Below the pieces are notes generated by a model. The model had not been told where the DNA came from. It saw only the letters and a list, made by a program, of their open reading frames with translations, and made no database searches. Shown one piece after another: positions 26,926-35,042 of a DNA stretch of 53,442 nt. This DNA is from an uncultured Paraglaciecola sp. (lineage in GTDB: Bacteria > Pseudomonadota > Gammaproteobacteria > Enterobacterales > Alteromonadaceae): assembly GCF_913020055.1 (NCBI RefSeq), contig NZ_CAJWCF010000017.1:1-53442 (forward strand), in the 5' to 3' direction. Numbering within the stretch: the first letter of the stretch is position 1; each line of letters starts with the position of its first letter. The position numbers and the translations under genes were made by a program.

Positions 26926-27252
26926 GGGGAAAACTAAGTAGTGATTATTGATATCCGTATCCTCTATAAATTTTTGAATAACACTCTCAACTGAAGAGTG
27001 TTTAACCGTTTATTAGGTGGAAGTAGGGTTAAATATAAACACTACTCTCATTCTTACCTCAATATTCAGGTTAATTTTTTCTACAGCATTTCATAAATTT
27101 AAGCGTTTGAAAAAGCTAGTTTATATTTGTTGTTTTGTGATTAACCCAAGATAGGTATCTATTTAGAAAAATGTGAAAAATGATTATTGAACTACTATAA
27201 GGATAGAAACGTATTGCGTATCTATACTTTTAGCTAAATCTGAGATGGCCCT
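26926..27252. other. 327-bp intergenic region
   Basis: This gap between the MAPEG gene and the divergent DUF6482 gene holds the MAPEG ribosome binding site (GAGG, 26964-26961), an attC-like site with an 8-bp perfect stem (AACACTCT 26980-26987, AGAGTGTT 26995-27002), and about 230 bp of AT-rich DNA in which I see no further feature. A promoter for the DUF6482 gene presumably lies in the second half. Confidence 0.5.
26976..27018 (-). repeat. attC-like recombination site (upstream copy)
   Basis: On the minus strand ACCTAAT (27018-27012) is one base off RYYYAAC. It is followed by AAACGGTTAAACACTCTTCA, the dyad AACACTCT/AGAGTGTT, and GTTATTC (26982-26976), a weak GTTRRRY match. It has the same 12-mer TTTRTTAGGTGG (27009-27020 on plus) as the downstream copy. 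Alone it would be unconvincing; the matching partner 530 bp away makes it worth recording. Confidence 0.3.
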
Positions 27253-27564
27253 GTGCATCAAATCAAATACCAATTAAAGCATGTCTTAACTCAATCCCCA
27301 GTGGTCGAGATGTTGACTGTGCGTTCATACGAAATGAATATCTATCTTGTTGAGCTTAGAGTGGGTGATGAGATGGGGTTGGTTTATGAGGGGGATAGGC
27401 CAAAACGTTTTCATAGCACGCAGCATGTCCGCGATACGTTTGATAGTTGCATCATTTTGGCTGCACAAATGCTACACGAGTCGCCCTATGATGAGATGAT
27501 AGGTAACCCTGAATCAGCACAAACTCTAGGCGCCTTGCCTTTCTCTATGGGCCAGCCGTACTAG
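27253..27564 (+). CDS. DUF6482 family protein
   Basis: A 103-residue small protein starting at GTG. It resembles DUF6482: a short beta-rich core (YEMNIYLVELRVGDEMGLVY), the RPKRFHSTQHVRDTF stretch, and a C-terminal tail with ESPYDEMIG. Similar small cytoplasmic proteins occur across Pseudomonas and Alteromonadales without known function. The start is uncertain because the GAGATGG preceding it is closely spaced. Confidence 0.65.
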   Translation: MHQIKYQLKHVLTQSPVVEMLTVRSYEMNIYLVELRVGDEMGLVYEGDRPKRFHSTQHVRDTFDSCIILAAQMLHESPYDEMIGNPESAQTLGALPFSMGQPY

Positions 27565-27592
27565 TTTTTTGCTTGTAGTGAAGAGTTATCGC

Positions 27593-27715
27593 TTAAAGTT
27601 TTTCTTTAGTATTGTGGATAAATAAGTACGTATAATAAGCACCCATCACTACCATTATACCAATGCCAAGAATAGAGCCCCAAGCGACTGGGTCGTTCAA
27701 TATTAGATCCCACAT
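27593..27715 (-). CDS. 40-residue membrane protein (DUF3149-like)
   Basis: A short gene reading MWDLILNDPVAWGSILGIGI, continuing as a single transmembrane helix (~14-33) and ending in a charged tail, HNTKEKL. The ribosome binding site AAAGGTG lies 7 bp before the ATG. Length and layout resemble DUF3149, a tiny inner-membrane protein family of unknown role. An FNR-type box is centred 73 bp upstream of the start and 41.5 bp before the start point predicted from a TAAGAT -10 element, so the gene may be induced at low oxygen. Small proteins of this kind often accompany respiratory complexes, but no such genes are adjacent. Confidence 0.75.
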   Translation of the reverse strand: MWDLILNDPVAWGSILGIGIMVVMGAYYTYLFIHNTKEKL

Positions 27716-27781
27716 AATGATTCACCTTTGTTAGATAACGTTTTAACTAAGGTGATCTTATGCAATTAACACTGGCTCATA

Positions 27782-27795
27782 TTGATCTAGATCAG
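27782..27795 (-). promoter_or_regulatory. FNR/CRP-type box
   Basis: TTGATCTAGATCAG matches the FNR consensus TTGAT-N4-ATCAA at 9 of 10 positions, and the inner 12 bp (TGATCTAGATCA) are a perfect palindrome. On the minus strand a -10-like TAAGAT lies at 27759-27754, placing the box centre at -41.5, the class II activator position. The target would be the small membrane protein gene at 27593-27715. Confidence 0.55.
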
Positions 27796-27810
27796 TTTTG
27801 CGGCAAGGCT

Positions 27811-28314
27811 TTATTGAGTTTTAAATGTGAGTTTTAGTAGTTCAATTGAATCTGTAAATGTCAGTGTTTGTAATTTTCCTTTGCCTTCAACATTAATCGT
27901 ATTGACTTGCTCTGGCCAAAGATCACGAAGTGCGTCGTGACGTATTGTCAGATTATCTAATGTGGTGGGTTGTGTGGTTTCCTGGTATACCCAAAAAAAC
28001 TGACCTTCTAACTCAACGCCGACCATTTTTAATGGCAGTGGTTGTTGATTACTGGCAAACAAATTAAACCGTTGATTAACGTATTCGCCAAATTGGTTTT
28101 GAGTTTTTTTCGAGTCGATGATATCTGCATCTTTACCAAATATTTGTTTTACCGCGTGTTCAGCATCATGCACTCTAAAGCGGTGCATGATTTCAATGTT
28201 TTCAGTACGCGGATTAAACAATACTGTGCTAATCGCGGTTTTTTGCTGGTGGGCTGAAAGTGAGAACGCTGCAAACAGCAGCGCTCCTATCGCCCAATTT
28301 ACGATTTTATTCAT
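27811..28314 (-). CDS. DUF6702 family exported protein
   Basis: A 167-residue protein with a signal peptide (MNKIVNWAIGALLFAAFSLS followed by AHQQK). The mature part has the alternating beta pattern of DUF6702: KTAISTVLFNPRTENIEIMH, RVHDAEHAVKQIFG, NQRFNLFASNQQPLPLKMVG, and DALRDLWPEQVNTINVEG. It overlaps the upstream M1 peptidase gene by 8 bp, so the two are translationally linked. This pairing is common in Alteromonadales and suggests a shared role, perhaps as a partner of the peptidase. Confidence 0.8.
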   Translation of the reverse strand: MNKIVNWAIGALLFAAFSLSAHQQKTAISTVLFNPRTENIEIMHRFRVHDAEHAVKQIFGKDADIIDSKKTQNQFGEYVNQRFNLFASNQQPLPLKMVGVELEGQFFWVYQETTQPTTLDNLTIRHDALRDLWPEQVNTINVEGKGKLQTLTFTDSIELLKLTFKTQ

Positions 28315-30772
28315 CGTTGTTTTGGTCGTCTTTTTTAATATCTTTGTCTTCTTTCAGCTCAGTTTTAATATCTTGCATGATATCGCGAGATACTTTTCTA
28401 GTGCTTTTTTTCCTTTTGTAAGCTTCGATACGTGACGGGATGATTTTGCGAGGGTAATGATTATTACTCACATCAACATCTGCAGTCTCCCAACGTGGAT
28501 CAACAGTAACACTGACCAATTCTTTGTTTTTGTCAGTGATAATCATTTTATTCACTGCTTTGGGAGTACGACGCCAAATTTCTGCAGGAATGTATTGATT
28601 TTCCGTACTACCGTCAGCAAACGTGAGTTCCATGATGATTGGCATCACTAACCCGCCTTTGTTTGAAAACTCTAAAACGTAATAGTTTTTGTCTTCTTTT
28701 ACTGCGCGCTCCAAAGCTGTTTTTTCCCAAGGTTTCAATTTTTTTAGGAATTTTTTATATTTATTACGTTCTTTGTTGGTCACGGTAAAACGATCGTTTT
28801 CGTCATAAAAGTCTGTGATATCAGAAAAACGCTCGACCCAAAGATCTTGGCCTTCAGCTTTATTACGTTCGTCGGTTAACGACATAGGTTTGTCTAATTC
28901 TTCTTGGCGTAAACGATCAAAGTCTATATCTGGGTTTTTGGTATCCAAGCGCAACTTAGAAATTTTATCTAAGGAAATATCCACGTGATCAGTGCTGTAA
29001 AACCATCCACGCCAAAACCAATCTAAATCAACACCTGAAGCTTCTTCCATAGTGCGGAAAAAATCTGAAGGTGTAGGGCGTTTGTATTTCCAGCGCTGTG
29101 CGTATTCCTTAAAGGCAAAATCAAATAATTCACGACCTAAAATAGTTTCGCGCAAAATATTTAATGCCGCAGCAGGTTTGGTGTAAGCATTCGGGCCTAA
29201 ACGTAATACGCTATCTGACTGAGTCATAATTGGCACTTGAGTAGAGGATTTCATATAGCTGACAATATCCCGAGGCTCTACACCCCAAGGAATAGTGGGG
29301 TCCCATTCACGGCCTGCAACACCGTCTAGAAAGCTGTTTAATCCTTCATCCATCCAAGTCCACTGACGTTCATCAGAATTGACGATCATAGGAAAATAGA
29401 TGTGCCCTACTTCGTGAATAACCACACCAATTAAAAAGCGTTTTTCAGCTTGCGAATAGGTTCGGCTTCCGTCGTCTTGCAATTCGGTGCGAGGACCATT
29501 AAAGGTGATCATGGGATATTCCATGCCGCCTACTGGGCCGTTAACTGATTGTGCTACGGGATAAGGATAATCAAAAGAAAAACGGCTATACACTTCTAAT
29601 GTTTGGATAACAGCTTCGGTCGAATATTTTTTCCATAAATCGCCGCCTTCTTTGGGATAAAAAGACATGGCCATAACTAAAGGTTGATCTGCACCACCTT
29701 GTTGATGACCACGAGCATCCCACATGAATTTACGTGATGAAGCCCATGCGAAGTCACGCACATTTTCAGCGCGGAATTTCCATGTTTTGGATTTGTTGCT
29801 GCCTTCTTTTTCATTTTCTAAGGCTTCTTCTTCAGTGACAACAAATACTATACGGTCAGCTTTTTCAGCTTCTTTTAAGCGTTTGCGTTGCGTTGCGGTG
29901 AGAACGCTTTTTGGATTTTGTAACGCACCAGTAGAGCTAACAATATGATCGGCTGGCACAGTTAACTCAACATCGTAGTTGCCAAATTCTAAAGTAAACT
30001 CACCACGGCCAATAAATTCTTTGTTGGTCCAAGCTTCATAATCTGTATAAGCATGTAAACGTGGGAACCATTGGGCTAACAAAAATATATCGTTACCGCC
30101 AACTCGTTCGTCATCAGGAAAATGCTCATAACCTGAACGTGCCGATACCGCATCTTCTTCAACAATATTGAAAGCATAGTTGATTGAGAATTCGACTTTT
30201 TTACCCGGCTTTAGGTGCACAGGTAAATCGATACGCATATTGGTACCAACAACGGTGTGCTTAAGGTTTTTGCCCTTATTGTCTTTAACCGCTTGAATGT
30301 CATAACCCAGCACGTTGTCGTCAGTAAATTGTTGGCGGCGTAATGCGCCCAAACTCATCTGTGCTGGTTTACTGCTAGAGGCTGTTGATGTGGCTGGTCC
30401 ACGATTTCCAATGCCACCGAAGGTGGTAGTCATGGCCGACATAGAGTCATGACGAAATTTATTCTGATCCAACTGCACCCAAAGGTATTTAAGGGTATCA
30501 GGTGAATTATTGTGGTAAGTGATTTCTTGGCTAGCTTCAATTCGACGCTTTTCTTCGTCAAGTTTTGCTTTGATTTTATAATCTACTTGTTGTTGCCAAT
30601 ATTCATGGCCGGGTTCACCAGCCGCGTTACGGTATACATTGGGTGTAGGCAGTGACTCATCTAATTGACGAAATTTATCTTCAAAATCGCCTTTTGTTTG
30701 GTTAATCGCCGCATTTGCCGAGCCAATAGTTGCAAGCGACAGGACTGCTATCGTTATAAATTTCTTAAACAT
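28307..30772 (-). CDS. Exported M1 family zinc metallopeptidase
   Basis: An 821-residue aminopeptidase-like enzyme with a signal peptide (MFKKFITIAVLSLATIGSANA). An N-terminal beta saddle is followed by the exopeptidase motif as GGMEYPM (~415-421, GAMEN variant), the zinc site HEVGH (His453, Glu454, His457) and the third ligand Glu476 in WMDEGLNSF. The ~200-residue C-terminal part is highly charged and Lys-rich, ending in acidic KEDKDIKKDDQNNDE. The divergent GAMEN motif suggests altered N-terminal specificity. It is probably periplasmic and digests peptides. It begins the operon with the DUF6702 gene; AGGGAA precedes the ATG. Confidence 0.93.
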   Translation of the reverse strand: MFKKFITIAVLSLATIGSANAAINQTKGDFEDKFRQLDESLPTPNVYRNAAGEPGHEYWQQQVDYKIKAKLDEEKRRIEASQEITYHNNSPDTLKYLWVQLDQNKFRHDSMSAMTTTFGGIGNRGPATSTASSSKPAQMSLGALRRQQFTDDNVLGYDIQAVKDNKGKNLKHTVVGTNMRIDLPVHLKPGKKVEFSINYAFNIVEEDAVSARSGYEHFPDDERVGGNDIFLLAQWFPRLHAYTDYEAWTNKEFIGRGEFTLEFGNYDVELTVPADHIVSSTGALQNPKSVLTATQRKRLKEAEKADRIVFVVTEEEALENEKEGSNKSKTWKFRAENVRDFAWASSRKFMWDARGHQQGGADQPLVMAMSFYPKEGGDLWKKYSTEAVIQTLEVYSRFSFDYPYPVAQSVNGPVGGMEYPMITFNGPRTELQDDGSRTYSQAEKRFLIGVVIHEVGHIYFPMIVNSDERQWTWMDEGLNSFLDGVAGREWDPTIPWGVEPRDIVSYMKSSTQVPIMTQSDSVLRLGPNAYTKPAAALNILRETILGRELFDFAFKEYAQRWKYKRPTPSDFFRTMEEASGVDLDWFWRGWFYSTDHVDISLDKISKLRLDTKNPDIDFDRLRQEELDKPMSLTDERNKAEGQDLWVERFSDITDFYDENDRFTVTNKERNKYKKFLKKLKPWEKTALERAVKEDKNYYVLEFSNKGGLVMPIIMELTFADGSTENQYIPAEIWRRTPKAVNKMIITDKNKELVSVTVDPRWETADVDVSNNHYPRKIIPSRIEAYKRKKSTRKVSRDIMQDIKTELKEDKDIKKDDQNNDE

Positions 30773-31044
30773 TGTATTCCCTGGTTGTCGTGATGTAGTA
30801 GTTAACGGCGTAATTTTTATTGTTATTTTGCCGTCGGCGGGGATCTTATTACAATTTTACTGACAGTTCTTTGCTGAACTAACCAGTATTAAGAACGTTT
30901 TGTTAGCACTTTTCGTTCAAAACCGTTGTTTTTGCATGAATGAATTGGTAAATAGTGTGTTTTTAGACCATAGCTTATAACTACATTAGCTTGTTAATCC
31001 CTTGTTTTATCGTACTCTAAGGGCATAGCGAAGTGAGGTGTTGT

Positions 31045-32142
31045 ATGTTTAAGGTAAACTGGAAGCGAGCAGTGATTAAAGTAGGTAGCAGCCTGATTGC
31101 GCCTAGCAATAATCAATGCAGTCAAGAGTATCTAAGGCATATTGCACAATTTATTAGTGATAGCCGAAAACAGGGAAAAGAGGTTATTTTGGTCTCTTCG
31201 GGTAGTGTTGCTGCTGGAAAGGGTAAAATTGCTTTTAAACACCGCCCATCTATTACTGAAAAACAAGCCATGGCCGCAATAGGTCAAACCCAGATGATGG
31301 CAAATTGGGCGAGTTTGTTTGATTTTGATTGTGCACAAATATTGCTGACATCGGATGATTTACATAATCGCACTAGATACGTGAATATCAAAAGTACCTT
31401 GCGCGAGCTGCTAAAAAATTACGCCTTACCCATAGTTAATGAAAATGACACTGTGGCAATTAACGAACTAAAGGTGGGCGATAACGATAATTTGGCGGCC
31501 TATACTGCATTAGTAGCTGAAGCCGACACCCTTATCATTTGTTCGGATATCAATGGTTTATATGATGCCGATCCCAGAAGTAACCCCTCTGCTAAGTTAA
31601 TACCTGAAGTCGACGTTATTGATGACAGTATTTATCAATTAGCCGGTGGCGCAGTGTCCGAGATGGGCACTGGTGGAATGCAAACTAAAATTCAAGCTGC
31701 GCAAAAATGCGTAGATTCAGGTATTCAGACTTTGATCGTTAACGGCCGTGACCCAGCTGCGTTCGAAACACTGGCCAAAGGTTATTCACCAGGTACTTTA
31801 TTCAAGCCAAATAAAAGTTTAGCCAGTGCCCGTGATAATTGGTTACGACATACCTTAAAAGTGAAGGGGCATATTGAAGTTGATCAAGGTGCAAAACGTG
31901 CACTATTGGAAAAAGGTGCATCATTACTACCTTCAGGCATAACCGCTGTGAACGGGGCCTTTGTATCTGGTGAAGCGGTCAATGTGACCTTTGAAAGTAA
32001 AGTTATTGCCAAAGGTTTAGTTCTTTACAGCGCCAAAGATTTAGCCAACATACAAGGCTTAAATAGCCAAAAAATAGAAGCTACTTTAGGTTACTCATTT
32101 GGTGAAGCTGCCATCCATCGAGATGATTTAGTGCTGCTTTGA
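31045..32142 (+). CDS. proB: Glutamate 5-kinase
   Basis: A 365-residue enzyme for the first step of proline synthesis (glutamate to gamma-glutamyl phosphate). The amino acid kinase domain shows AVIKVGSSLIAPS, VSSGSVAAGKGKI, NENDTVAINELKVGDNDNLAA and GTGGMQTKIQAAQ. The C-terminal PUA domain begins near LKVKGHIEVDQGAKRALLEKG. The ATG at 31045 follows GAGG by the usual spacing; an in-frame GTG at 31033 is less likely. proA follows after 37 bp. Confidence 0.97.
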   Translation: MFKVNWKRAVIKVGSSLIAPSNNQCSQEYLRHIAQFISDSRKQGKEVILVSSGSVAAGKGKIAFKHRPSITEKQAMAAIGQTQMMANWASLFDFDCAQILLTSDDLHNRTRYVNIKSTLRELLKNYALPIVNENDTVAINELKVGDNDNLAAYTALVAEADTLIICSDINGLYDADPRSNPSAKLIPEVDVIDDSIYQLAGGAVSEMGTGGMQTKIQAAQKCVDSGIQTLIVNGRDPAAFETLAKGYSPGTLFKPNKSLASARDNWLRHTLKVKGHIEVDQGAKRALLEKGASLLPSGITAVNGAFVSGEAVNVTFESKVIAKGLVLYSAKDLANIQGLNSQKIEATLGYSFGEAAIHRDDLVLL

Positions 32143-32179
32143 GTTTGCTGATTACATTATTTATACAAGGATCCACAAA

Positions 32180-33430
32180 ATGAGTTTTTCGATTACAGAC
32201 GCTGCAAAACAAGCTAAAAAAGCAGCTAGGCAAGTAGCGAATCTAACGTCTGGGCAAAGAAATCAACTTTTGTCAGATATTGCTGAGGCGTTGATATCTA
32301 ATACATCATCTATTTTGTTGGCTAACGAGAAAGACTTAGCTGCAGCCAAAAGCAATGGTTTAGATGCCGCTATGCTTGATCGTCTAGCTTTAGATCCAAA
32401 AGGGATTCAAGGCATTGCCAATGCGGTGCTTGAAATTGCTGGTCAGCCAGATCCCGTTGGTTCAATTTCCAAAATTGAACGTATGCCAAGTGGCATTCAA
32501 GTGGGCAAAATGCGCATACCTTTGGGCGTGATAGCGATGATTTATGAATCACGGCCTAATGTGACCATTGATGCGGCGGCATTATGTTTAAAGGCAGGCA
32601 ATGCAGTGATATTGCGCGGTGGTAAAGAAGCAATACATTCTAATTTGGCTTTGGCCAAATGTATTGAGCTTGCCCTAGCTAAAAAACACCTAGACCCAGC
32701 AGCTGTGGTGGTTGTGCCTGATCCCGATCGGGCAGTGATGAACGAATTAATGACGCTTAATGAATCCATTGATTTAATTATCCCTAGAGGTGGTGAAGGG
32801 TTGATTCGTTTTGTTTCTGAAAATAGTCGTATTCCTGTGATCCAACATTACAAAGGTGTATGTCATTTGTATGTGGATAGTGCAGCCGATGAAGTGAAAG
32901 CATTGAACATCCTTAAGAACGGTAAAACCCAACGCACAGGTGTGTGTAATTCACTTGAAACTTTAGTGGTACATCAAGATCTCGCCTCTTCGTTTTTGCC
33001 AAAGGCCGCCGCACTATTAGCCGAGCACAATACGGTTATTCATGCTTGTGAAGACAGCATTGAATACTTTGATGGCGCACAAAAGGCGACTGAAGACGAT
33101 TGGCACGCAGAATATTTGGCAATGGAGATAGCCGTAAAGGTGGCTGACGATTTTGAACAAGCTATCGCCCATATCGAAGAATACAGCTCGGGTCATACCG
33201 AAGTGATTGTCAGCCAAGATTACTCTAAAACCCAAGCCTTCATTCGCCGGATTAATTCGGCTGTGGTGATGGCCAATGCATCATCGCGTTTCTCAGACGG
33301 TGGTCAGTTAGGTTTGGGTGCTGAAATTGGCATATCCACCAGCAAATTACATGCTTACGGACCAATGGGTGCTGAATCGCTCACTACCGAAAAGTTTATC
33401 GTGATGGGTGACGGCGAAGTCCGTAGCTAA
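32180..33430 (+). CDS. proA: Glutamate-5-semialdehyde dehydrogenase (gamma-glutamyl phosphate reductase)
   Basis: A 416-residue aldehyde-dehydrogenase-fold enzyme that reduces gamma-glutamyl phosphate with NADPH in proline synthesis. Motifs include PLGVIAMIYESRPNVTIDAA, CLKAGNAVILRGGKEA, IPRGGEGLIRFV, and the active-site Cys in KTQRTGVCNSLETL. The C-terminal RFSDGGQLGLGAEIGISTSK is typical. AAGGA precedes the ATG. Length equals the E. coli enzyme within one residue. Confidence 0.97.
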   Translation: MSFSITDAAKQAKKAARQVANLTSGQRNQLLSDIAEALISNTSSILLANEKDLAAAKSNGLDAAMLDRLALDPKGIQGIANAVLEIAGQPDPVGSISKIERMPSGIQVGKMRIPLGVIAMIYESRPNVTIDAAALCLKAGNAVILRGGKEAIHSNLALAKCIELALAKKHLDPAAVVVVPDPDRAVMNELMTLNESIDLIIPRGGEGLIRFVSENSRIPVIQHYKGVCHLYVDSAADEVKALNILKNGKTQRTGVCNSLETLVVHQDLASSFLPKAAALLAEHNTVIHACEDSIEYFDGAQKATEDDWHAEYLAMEIAVKVADDFEQAIAHIEEYSSGHTEVIVSQDYSKTQAFIRRINSAVVMANASSRFSDGGQLGLGAEIGISTSKLHAYGPMGAESLTTEKFIVMGDGEVRS

Positions 33431-33436
33431 TTTCAA

Positions 33437-33907
33437 ATGATAAAGACGCAACACTACTTGTTTGATTGGGGTGACACCTTAATGGTTGATCTGCCTAGTC
33501 AGACTGGTTCTATGTGTGATTGGCCCAAAGTACAAGTTGTTGACGGGGCTAAAGCATGTTTGCAGCGATTAAGTGAGCACGCTTATTGTCATTTGGCGAC
33601 CAATGCCGAAGATTCTTCAGAAGCACAAATTCGCTTGGCGCTAAAAAGAGCAGGGTTAAGTGATTATATTGAACGTATATTTTGTCGTGAAAATCTTGGT
33701 GTCGGGAAAACAGCTCCGAGTTATTATCACAAAATAACCGAGCGCTTAAATGTCAGCCCAGAACATGTCACCATGATCGGAGACTCACTCGAACGAGATG
33801 TTCATCAAGCGTTAAAAGCTGGTATAAAAGTGGTTTGGTACAATCCTAATGGCGGTCAAGCTGAGTTCGACACTTTAACTATCAATAAGTTAAATATGCT
33901 GACTTAG
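33437..33907 (+). CDS. HAD-superfamily hydrolase
   Basis: A 156-residue small HAD phosphatase-like protein. Motif I is FDWGDTLMVD (Asp10 nucleophile, Asp13), motif II is in HLATNAEDSSEA, motif III is the Lys in GVGKTAPSYY, and motif IV is MIGDSLERDVHQALKAG. It starts 6 bp after proA, so it is probably the third gene of the operon. Its substrate is unknown. The 230 bp after it hold only a 25-codon open frame that I do not accept as a gene. Confidence 0.88.
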   Translation: MIKTQHYLFDWGDTLMVDLPSQTGSMCDWPKVQVVDGAKACLQRLSEHAYCHLATNAEDSSEAQIRLALKRAGLSDYIERIFCRENLGVGKTAPSYYHKITERLNVSPEHVTMIGDSLERDVHQALKAGIKVVWYNPNGGQAEFDTLTINKLNMLT

Positions 33908-34136
33908 TGAGTCTCAGATTTATTTAGGATAAAACAGTATGATGGTTTCATTGTTTAAGGGATCTATAAAGAAGAAGGTTGAGGCTGCACTTTCTTTGAT
34001 TATGAGACAATAAAAACAAGCATGACCACTAAAGAAACTTAAGTCGTCACGATTATCTATTACTCATAACCCACCATTTCAATTTTTACTTATATGCCAA
34101 CGCAGCCCGGCATTTTATGGCATAAATGTTGTACCA

Positions 34137-34895
34137 CTAAAGTGGATAAATTGTTATGCCACCGTCCATCACTATTGACTGTCCTGTCATAAAATCACTC
34201 TCTTTTGAAGCCAGAAACACTGCCACGCCTTCCATATCTTCAACTTGTCCATAACGTCTAGAACACGAACGCCTGAGACATGCCTCTTTGAATGCCTCTG
34301 GTGTGTCCGTGGTAAAGTCAGTTTCTACATAGCCAGGTAATAAAGCGTTTACTTGTATTTGATTCGGTCCAAGCTCAACGGCAAGTGCGCGTGTCAGGCC
34401 AACCATTGCTGTTTTAGTTGTAGAGTAAGAAGCCTGAAAACCAGTGCCTATTATTGCTGCAGCAGAAGAATTAATAATCAGTTTACCGGGTGATTTTCTT
34501 TCTAGTAGGTGAGTAATCACTGGTTTAAAGGTATTCACCACTCCGTTGATATTTATATCCATCACCCGGTCCCAATCGGCCTTTTCGGTTTGATGTAAAT
34601 AACCTCGTGTGCCTGAGCCCCCGGCATTGGCAAAACAAATGTCTACCTTTTTGAATCTAGACAAGGTGGCAGCAAATGCAGCATTTACTTGTTCAATATC
34701 TGTAACATCGGCTTCAAATGCCTCTACGTCAGCACCAAGAGCACGTAAGATAGCAATAGACTCGCGGTTTTTGTCAGGGTTTCGCCCCCATACAGCCACC
34801 TTAGCACCACACTTCACTAACCCTTTTGCAAAGGCTAAACCAATACCGCCATTACCGCCTGTTATTAGCGCGACCTTGTCCGTTAAATCAAACAT
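34137..34895 (-). CDS. Short-chain dehydrogenase/reductase (first of two)
   Basis: A 252-residue classical SDR. The cofactor motif is LITGGNGGIGLAFAKG and the NNAG equivalent is CFANAGGSGTRG. The catalytic residues are Ser in IINSSAAAIIG and Tyr/Lys in ASYSTTKTAM, with the C-terminal SIVMDGGITIYPL. It oxidises an alcohol or reduces a ketone with NAD(P). I prefer the ATG at 34895 (MFDLTDKVALITGG) over the one at 34919 because the extra eight residues are not typical of SDRs. It lies downstream of the TonB receptor on the same strand, past a terminator. Confidence 0.9.
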   Translation of the reverse strand: MFDLTDKVALITGGNGGIGLAFAKGLVKCGAKVAVWGRNPDKNRESIAILRALGADVEAFEADVTDIEQVNAAFAATLSRFKKVDICFANAGGSGTRGYLHQTEKADWDRVMDININGVVNTFKPVITHLLERKSPGKLIINSSAAAIIGTGFQASYSTTKTAMVGLTRALAVELGPNQIQVNALLPGYVETDFTTDTPEAFKEACLRRSCSRRYGQVEDMEGVAVFLASKESDFMTGQSIVMDGGITIYPL

Positions 34896-34963
34896 TCTTG
34901 AATCTCTTGCTATCAACATTTTATTTCAGCGCCGTCCTTAACCGGACACCCCTGTAATCTATA

Positions 34964-34993
34964 AAATAAAAAAGCCCCACCAAGAGGTGGGGC
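34964..34993 (-). terminator. Rho-independent terminator of the TonB-dependent receptor
   Basis: GCCCCACC (34974-34981) and GGTGGGGC (34986-34993) form a perfect 8-bp GC-rich stem with a 4-nt loop. On the minus strand it is followed by a long T-run. It lies 50 bp after the receptor stop codon and separates it from the downstream SDR gene. Confidence 0.92.
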
Positions 34994-35042
34994 AAAAATA
35001 CCTGAGAACACAGTCCAGGATTTTTTACGCAAATTTAAAAGG

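Noticed and set aside
33939..34013. 25-codon open frame MMVSLFKGSIKKKVEAALSL... after the HAD gene
   Set aside because: It starts with a plausible ATG but is very short, has a weak ribosome binding site and no recognised family; possibly a decayed small gene, but not supportable.
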